From Priapulus caudatus (Eukaryota > Priapulida > Priapulimorpha > Priapulimorphida > Priapulidae), in assembly GCF_000485595.1 (NCBI RefSeq), contig NW_014577105.1, positions 311,830 through 366,668 of the forward strand: DNA of 54,839 nt, in the 5' to 3' direction. Positions 48,183 through 54,839 of this stretch are shown here, in pieces (the stretch's first letter is position 1; the number at the start of each line of letters is the position of its first letter). The notes beneath the pieces are model-generated. The model did not search any database. It was not told where the DNA came from and saw only the letters and a program-made list of their open reading frames with translations. The position numbers and the translations under genes were made by a program.

Positions 48183-49284
48183 GTGTGCACGGCGCACGCC
48201 CAGTACAGTGGCTACCAGGACTACTGGTACGGCTACATCCACAAGCACACGACAACTACGCATGCGCCGTACGTCTACTTCAAGCGTCACACGATACCGT
48301 ACGAGGATCTATACGAGAGCACGTTTACCGACCACTACGTGTTCCACACACCCAGCCCTAAGAAGAAGTACTACTATCCTATGCAAACGCATGGCTACGA
48401 CCAGGGCGGCGCTTACCCGCAGGGTGCCACCTTGCTAGGCAAGAACAATCCCCTAGGTGGCGCCCTAGGCCGCACACAAAGCGTTGCGATGCCCTACTAC
48501 AATCCCTATACAGGGCTGTTCACGTCTACGAACTGGAATCCGTTATACGGTGCCAACTATGGCCCCAGCGGCAGCATCAATCAGCTCTACGGTGGCGCCG
48601 CCCCCGCTTCTCCGTTCAGAGCAGGCCGGAAGAAGGCAAGAAGGCAACCGACGCAGCAGTCGGTAACGGCGAAGCAGCTGCGAGATGCCTTCATCAAACC
48701 GAAGAATCTCATACAGACGTACATGAAGAGTCCACGCGACACATCTCCCACGTACCAGGGCATGTACCCACCGCAACGAGCGCAGTTCGGCAGCCTTCCA
48801 ATGCCACAGCAGTCTCTCGGCCTACAGCATATGTATCAGCCGCAGTCTGTGTACCCGCAACAAGCGTTGTTAAGCCGGCAGTACGCGCTGCAGCAGGCAG
48901 CGAGAGCGCAGTACGGTTTCGGAGCCGCCAACCCATACCTCGGCTTCCCACCCGTGACACCACAGCAGGCGCTGATGGCAAGCCGCCTCAGTGCTCCCAC
49001 CTACCCGAGCTTCCCGAACATTCCCGGTCTGTACGGGATGAACCCACAGCAGCTGGCGCTACTGCGCAGTCTGCTGTTGCAGAATTCCGGCTCGACGATG
49101 GCCGATTCTCGGACCTTGCTTCCCGGAGGAGGAATCCCGCAGACAGGCGTCGACTACATGACGCTGCTGAAGCAGCTAGAGAAGGCTCCCGGGAAGAAGC
49201 GAAAGAATGAACAGAGAGGCGACGACGACTGGGAAGACGATCACGAGGGCCGGGAAACCTCCAGATACATCCCGAAAATCGCAG
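48183..49284 (+). CDS. Orphan gene, large exon: Tyr/Gln/Pro-rich protein
   Basis: I do not recognise this protein. The exon is open from the acceptor CAG (48180-48182) to the donor CAGGTGATA (49285), 367 codons plus one base. Codon use is GC-rich like the ATP9 and DPAGT1 exons. It starts VCTAHAQYSGYQDYWYGYIH, with His/Tyr-rich text to about residue 70 and a basic KKKYYY patch. Gly/Tyr/Asn-rich (MPYYNPYTGLFTSTNWNPLY) and Gln/Leu/Pro-rich (YPQQALLSRQYALQQAAR, MNPQQLALLRSLLLQ) sections follow, then a charged end (PGKKRKNEQRGDDDWEDDHE). No transmembrane span. Low complexity suggests a structural, matrix or disordered nuclear protein. The first exon and start codon are not located. Confidence 0.72.
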
Positions 49285-50850
49285 GTGATACATTGAGTGT
49301 TCCATAATTGTCGTCAGTGAGCAAAACGTGTCATTTTCATTGGTTCGAATCCGCTCGACGTTAATTTTCATGACGATTAGAGGAAATAAACGCAAGAATC
49401 AAAGAGCTTTAGAAGATTCCACCAAAATCCAGCTTGGACGCTTGGTAGGCGTCTACCAAGGAAAACACCCGTGATAGAACACCATAGCGAATTGATTATA
49501 TTTCTTGTACTTGCGAACTTAAACGTGGCATTGACGGTGTATTGTCGGAACATGATCAATCAGTTGCTACATCTATCCGATACTATCAAGAGCTAATAAA
49601 TAGTATTTATTAGCTCTTAATACTATAAGTATTGAATTCAATTGACTCTTGAAAATCACGTGGTGCTACGGAAACACAATGGCGTTGGCTAGTTTATTTT
49701 CTGCTCACATGATTATCACGGACACGTCTGAATTGTTTTTATAGAGAACTCTGTAACTATCGCTTGCCATGTGCAAAACGTACGAGAGTAGAATGTGCCC
49801 ATACCTCAGATATGAGACTATTATACACACGAGTGACTCTTTGTACGTGGAATAACGATACAGTTTCGACCCCTGTTTGTATGCAGTACACAAGATGGTT
49901 GCTCACAGAGCACGTCAAATGTCTGCGGTGGTGTCAGCTAAATATATATAGTATCTATCTATATATATATATATATATATATTCTGCATTTTTAGATGTA
50001 AAGGTGCTTTGTGATGAAGGTAATCGCTTGATGCTAGTATCTCTACAGTTTGTGGAGAGCTTCCAGGGAGCCGTGTACATGGATGGTTACAGAGGTTTGC
50101 AGAAGAGACATTTTTAACTCATAGAACAGCGCCCGACATATTGTATTTTCGTCTAGTTAACCCCATACGGTCAGGTGTCCGATGAAATCGGAACTCATTT
50201 ATGAACGGATTGTTCTTGAAGTCTGGTGACGTTATGTATTGTCTGCTGTAAGCAGGGTAATGATCTGTCGGAGCTTGCGATTCTAATTTCCAACCGTGGA
50301 TCGTATATAATCATAATTACGATGATATTACCAAATCACGACATCTGTGCAAGAATACATATTGAGTCGAGGATTCTGAGAAAGTTGTGTTGAATGGCAT
50401 CATTTTCCCGAGACATAGAGGTGGTACTTATCAGCGGCATGATGCAGTTATAGCTTAAGCGGGCATAGAAATGACAAATGCAACGATCTCATCAATATTG
50501 TATCTGAGAATATGAACATTTCTTAGTAATTGTTAGTGTAAACACTTACCTCCCGTTATTCATCAATCGTGCCCGTTTCTTGCGCTGTCATTTACCTTTG
50601 GTGTTACCGCTTATAGAAGTACAGGGATGTTCCGCCACGAGTGAATCCATGTCAGCCGTTAGTTTCCAGTTCCGGGTCACCCAGTGTGGAACGCGCTCTA
50701 CGGTATGTATACATGCTCACACGCACGCAGACACGTACGGCACACACACACGCGCGGCGCACGCACGCGACGCAACGCACGCACGCACGCACACGCACAC
50801 CGCTCACGCACAGCACACGCACACGCAACGCACACGCACACACACTCACA

Positions 50851-50886
<36 letters not shown>

Positions 50887-51295
50887 GCCCGAGGGGAAGG
50901 GTGTTAGGCTAAAATACCCTTTCCCTGAAAATTCTAGGGGGAGGGGCGACCGCCCCTTGTGCCCCTGGATCCGCCACCGTATATATATATATATATAAGG
51001 TGATTAGGCACGAACTCAAATGTTATGTGCTATTTATATTGATGTCATATCAATAATTCATTCATGTTTTATGATTCAAATGTTCTTATATTGGAATGTT
51101 ATTTTATATTATTGATTGTTATGTTTTCAAATGTTCTTAAATGGTATTATGCATAAAATAACTGCTTAAGAAACATTTACCTAAGGACTATGCGCATTTA
51201 TATGCAAGTAGGCGTATATTATTGCGCTCGATGAATACAACGTCATAAAATACGCACAAAATACCGTTTATGTTTTGCACGCCGTACACATACAG
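49285..51295. other. Orphan gene intron region with TA and CA tracts
   Basis: Contains a (TA)n tract at 49945-49982, a CA/ACGC-rich tract at 50715-50855, a second (TA)n at 50857-50883 and a third at 50981-50998. Between the last two, TCCCGCCCGAGGGG to CCCCTGGATCCGCCACC looks like the remains of a hAT-type MITE end (the inverse of GGTGGCGGATCCAGGGG). One or more small exons may hide here (candidates are listed under rejected items). Confidence 0.6.
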
Positions 51296-51450
51296 AGATC
51301 TCAATCGGTGCCACTGGGCAACCTGAACAGAGCCGTGTATCAGAATACGATGGTCGTGCAGCCGGCGAGAGGTTACGGACCGTCGTCGCAGACGCGCCGC
51401 GAATACACTATCGCCTGCACAATGAAGAGCGACAGGAGCAGCACCAGCGG
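51296..51450 (+). CDS. Orphan gene, probable middle exon
   Basis: A GC-rich island after CACATACAG, ending at the GTAGGT donor (51451). It is open in phase 0 as RSQSVPLGNLNRAVYQNTMV, then QPARGYGPSSQTRREYT and MKSDRSSTSG. It leaves two bases (GG) that pair with the one base needed by the exon at 54124. A second frame is also open, so the frame rests on that downstream phase match. The large exon (48183-49284) ends in phase 1, so at least one exon between them is missing from this model, or they are separate genes. Confidence 0.45.
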
Positions 51451-52986
51451 GTAGGTGACGTCACGCTGATGATGCGCGGATGAGCTGAGCCTGTGCATCG
51501 TTATTTGTTCATTTATCCTTTAATGGGGGTAGGGTCCATTCATGTAAGCGATTGGGACGCATTTTCCCGTTTCTACGTATCTCATTATTATGCTCTCCTA
51601 CCAAACATTTCTCGAGTAAAAACCGCGGTGATTCCTATAGCTAGCTATTTACTCCGCACGTATACGCACGCGCGTGCGCGCGAATGCACGCACTCAATCA
51701 CGCGCACACGCGCGCATGCGCAGATAAACACTCATCCGCGCGCGCGGATACTTGCACTCATACGGTTGTCAGAAACCGGTCACTTCCGCATAGCCGGAAC
51801 CGCGCGGATTGGTTACGTCTGATCTAATTATTAATTCTATAATTTATTATGAGAAAAAATAACGGCAGAAAGTAACAACTATAACGTCAAGTTTTGTGTC
51901 TGCTTTACACGATTTCTGACAAACCGTCGCACTACAAAAGAGTAGGCAGGAAGTTCGAATTATTTTATGGGTATAATTGATGCTACTATCTAATTATGTT
52001 TTCAATAATGTCAGCAAATTTTGGCGGATCACAAACGCTTAAGAATATAGACGCGCGCAAACAGTCGCACGGGTGAAGAAGAGTAGCGAATTCGACCGAG
52101 GTTTGCCTAATGACACGCGTACACGTAGCCGCCATTGTTCACGGTCGGTGCTCATGCACTTGCTATAGCTGCTCTCAGGCGTCGTTCCAGATAACCACCC
52201 GGATATTGTCATCCACTTAATCTCTCGCTCTCTGTATTGCCAATACGCACCGGTTCCTATACAAGTAGCTGAGCAAGTATATAGTAACCAGAGATACAAG
52301 ATTGCGTGGCACAGCTTTGCTGTTGATCATGAGCGCTGCGCGCGGATGAGACGCGCAGTTCCGCGGGATATGCGCACGCGACCACGTTCAAGTACGAAGC
52401 GCTGTCCGCAGTGAAGACGTGCGCCAAATTCGAGGACCGGCGCACGTCTCCACAGCGGTCAGCGGATGGTCTGTAGTTTTAGAAGATAACAATGAAAACT
52501 TTGTTTTAAATAAGAACTATCGGCGGCTAAATAAGAGCAATATACAGACCTTTGAATTTCTTGACTAGTCAGTCAAAAGGCTTGTTGGGGTCCATTATGC
52601 AGAGCTTCCAATTGAACTAGCCCATGAAATTGTCAAGTGGAATTGTGTTTTTCGGAAGCCCAAAAAAAATGTCTCCTTCTTACATGCACCTCCTCCCTGA
52701 TCAATCACGCATTCAGGCGTAAACAATAACAGAGATGAAATTGTGTTGAGTTTGTGGCTCTTGACGCACGTGCAGTGACGTACAAGACTGTTGAAAGCAC
52801 AGGCACTTGGAACGTCTCTAAAAAATAAATATTCACACAATTTTTCACAATGATCGACCGCCTGTGTGCAAAATAGGTGAACGTATGTGAAACATATTCG
52901 GTTAGTACTTACTGTGACATATACCGTTAGTAATTACTGTGACATATCCGTGACTAACTGACACCACTAAATTGGTAAAATGTTCC
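51451..52986. other. Intron or intergenic stretch with an alternating CG/CA tract
   Basis: A CGCACGCGCGTGCGCGCGAA-type alternating purine-pyrimidine tract lies at about 51660-51750, Z-DNA-prone. Otherwise no gene or repeat is recognised. Confidence 0.5.
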
Positions 52987-53740
52987 ATGCACCTTGAGAA
53001 ATGCTGAGAAATTACGAGGTTACCATCGCAGAACTACCGAACACCGTACGTCAGAAAGCTATATGTAAACAAACACGCGTGTTGCGAGGTGCCTGCCTCC
53101 GATATATCCATTTCGAGGCCCGCTAAGCTAAGCATAAAGCGCGCGGGCAAGACGTCACACACACAGCTACGTTCATTGACTAAAACAATCGAGTAGCGCG
53201 GTTAGGGATTTTCGGAATTATTTAATTTTAAGAAAAACTTCAATGTTCAATGAATGACGCACTCACGTTCACTTCCGACAGCAAGTGAAAATGCCGAAAA
53301 TTTTTCCACTTCGATGCGAAATGCATCGGCCGGGAATTTCATTATTTACGAAAAGTAAACAGGCTGGCGAAAGACAGTCGGTACAGTAACTGGTCACGTC
53401 GGTGACGCCCCATTCATGTCCAACAACGAAGAAGGCGGGGCTTATTCTGATTACGGAGATGCGAAAATGCAACAGGCGTAGCGCAGTGAGCTAAACAGCG
53501 TGTTATTTTCGTATTTGTGGCAAACTCTATCGTAGGAAACCGTTCTAACATAGCAAAATCCCCTAGTTCCTGAGCTCGGCGATTTGGTGGTCCAATGGAT
53601 CCCCATCTTTAAAGATATAAAAGACTGGTGCGGCGTAGGCTGTGATTGGAAGAACCGGGTGAAAGACACAAAGTGTCAATCCTCGGCGCGCCTCGGCAAC
53701 GTGGCCGCATCACGTCTAGTGACGATAAGTAGCAGAAATT
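52987..53740 (+). repeat. 0.73-kb uncharacterised dispersed repeat, copy 2
   Basis: Direct repeat of 7985-8721, with the landmarks listed there in the same order. It carries an extra segment of about 45 bp (53585-53632) with AAAGATATAAAAG, a TATA-like box, absent from copy 1, and lacks about 24 bp near the right end. If this is the orphan gene's last intron, the copy is intronic. Confidence 0.85.
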
Positions 53741-54123
53741 CTAGTCGCTCGCTATAGTTTAATTATCACTATCTAAGACAAAGAGTTACCCCATTAAGTC
53801 TAGAATTGTCATATACACATTTAACCACCACACACTATATGTTTTGGGAGGAGTTAGGACAAATTACTGACAAGGCGAACAGAAGCAACCAAGATACGGC
53901 GTATATTTACGATACTCTATGCGAAAAAAAACTCGTTATTTTCTACGCATATTTAATGGCGCTTAATTTTTGCTAATCGTGCTGCTAATAGGGTATGTCT
54001 GCATAAGGGGTTATTTTCTTGAAAACGAACAGAACCATAATTATTAACATATACCGTGAGGTGTAACACGCGATTTGTCCAGGCTCGGTGACTAGCAACG
54101 CATGAATTTACCATCTTTTTCAG
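53741..54123. other. Stretch before the last orphan-gene exon
   Basis: Nothing recognised. It ends in the polypyrimidine tract and the tandem CAGCAG acceptor. Confidence 0.5.
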
Positions 54124-54607
54124 CAGCCGCACTAGTAACCGCTATTTCGTCGACGACTACAAGAGTAGAGACCCATACGAGAACCTCGAGATGCGCTGGC
54201 AGCGCAACTCCGACTCGGCGTCGCGCGGGGCGACATCTAGCGGCAACTCCGCGCGGCCACATCCCCAGTCTTCGTATGGCAGGTCAAAGCAGCCACGCGG
54301 TGACTTCGGCAGCAGCTGGCAGCAGGCTCCAGCGCCAGGGATCGGTTACCCGGCAACCGACGAACTACCCGCGAGCAAGCGTGGCACAGAACCGCCGGTA
54401 GATGGCGACAGGAACGGCGTCGGAATCGTGCGCATCGTGAAGAAGAATAGGCGTAACCGGTCGAGACCTGAATTTTCGGGCATCCTTCCGGCGGCGCTGA
54501 CAGCCGACAACCTGCCAGGTGTGCCGCTGATGCATGCCGCGGACGCTACCAGCGCGTCAGCGTGTTTAGTGACGCGTTTCGCGCGCAACCTCGGGCGACA
54601 TTGCTAG
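54124..54607 (+). CDS. Orphan gene, probable terminal exon
   Basis: It begins after TTTTTCAG (a CAGCAG alternative acceptor is possible, one codon apart) in phase 2. It encodes SRTSNRYFVDDYKSRDPYEN, then LEMRWQRNSDSASRGATSS, a Ser/Gly/Gln/Pro-rich part, a basic VRIVKKNRRNRSRPEF patch and a C-terminus RFARNLGRHC with TAG at 54605-54607. 161 codons. GC-rich and disordered in style like the exon at 48183. No domain recognised. No AATAAA is evident before the window ends. Confidence 0.6.
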
Positions 54608-54777
54608 TTAGCACGCACACGATTATCGATAATAGCTTCCTCGAGTATTTCGTGACGAATGGTCGCGTTTTATTTCCCATCTAATGCAATGAGTGTCGAT
54701 CTTTACACAATGCGCCACTAACAGGCATGCAGCATTAGTCACAACAGCCGGGCGTACAGAGCTCTCGGTCATATTTC

Positions 54778-54779
<2 letters not shown>

Positions 54780-54839
<60 letters not shown>
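54780..54839. repeat. (CT)n microsatellite at the window edge
   Basis: At least 30 perfect CT units running off the end, 172 bases after the orphan-gene stop codon. Confidence 0.99.

Noticed and set aside
49996-50094. Possible small exon of the orphan gene, open in the expected phase (reads DVKVLCDEGNRLM, then FVESFQGAVYMDGYR)
   Set aside because: Its length is a multiple of three, so it does not repair the phase conflict with 51296-51450, and the donor (GTTTGC) is weak. It remains possible only if another exon follows.
50625-50702. Candidate exon between TACAG and GTATGT (78 nt)
   Set aside because: In the phase required after the exon ending at 49284 it meets a TGA after six codons. It is open only in the two phases that no upstream exon supplies.
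1-54839. CRISPR arrays, operons, riboswitches, phage or toxin-antitoxin systems
   Set aside because: The window is eukaryotic: introns, SINE, LINE, hAT and gypsy elements. No direct-repeat-spacer array or prokaryotic gene cluster is present; tandem arrays here lack unique spacers.

Overview
This is a nuclear genome fragment from an animal, most likely a marine invertebrate. Genes have GT-AG introns, intergenic DNA is rich in transposon debris and microsatellites, and 560 N's (30301-30860) mark a scaffold gap. Two conserved genes are bilaterian-like, but I cannot name the species or phylum. There are no prokaryotic operons, CRISPR arrays or rRNA.

Host genes, all on the plus strand: (1) the last eight exons (4150-14852) of a class-2 P4-ATPase of the ATP9/Neo1 family, with the upstream exons off the left edge or lost; (2) a complete seven-exon DPAGT1/ALG7 gene (34464-39446, 409 residues), the enzyme that starts the dolichol-linked oligosaccharide for N-glycosylation; (3) an unrecognised Tyr/Gln/Pro-rich gene model (exons at 48183-49284, 51296-51450 and 54124-54607). 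Reading phases agree across every splice junction in genes 1 and 2. In gene 3 at least one linking exon is unresolved.

Mobile DNA fills most of the rest. 1-2640 is a decayed Ty3/gypsy pol (minus strand). 18560-27340 is a second, env-bearing Ty3/gypsy element (minus strand: gag, protease, RT-RNase H, integrase, acidic tail, baculovirus-F-like env). It is broken by a solo LTR with a 4-bp target duplication and by a TIR element carrying a MADF-like fragment. 27341 to about 31735 is a truncated LINE that abuts the gag start and carries a nested hAT-type MITE and a minisatellite-cored TIR element. Other MITEs sit in introns of both genes.

The most unusual structure is a TIR element whose interior is ACGTGCGTGCGTGTGC-type minisatellite. 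It occurs twice in opposite orientation (29895-31467 and 41525-43180), bracketing DPAGT1. Its ends are nearly identical and carry CRE-like and NRF1-like motifs. A third element (10207-11699, inside ATP9) has unrelated palindromic ends but a similar core. Other notable structures are a 1.1-kb foldback element (about 32212-33335), a perfect 104-bp palindrome (29549-29652) and a 0.73-kb uncharacterised dispersed repeat present twice (7985-8721 and 52987-53740). I found no convincing new multi-gene system; the novelty lies in the repeats and the orphan gene.
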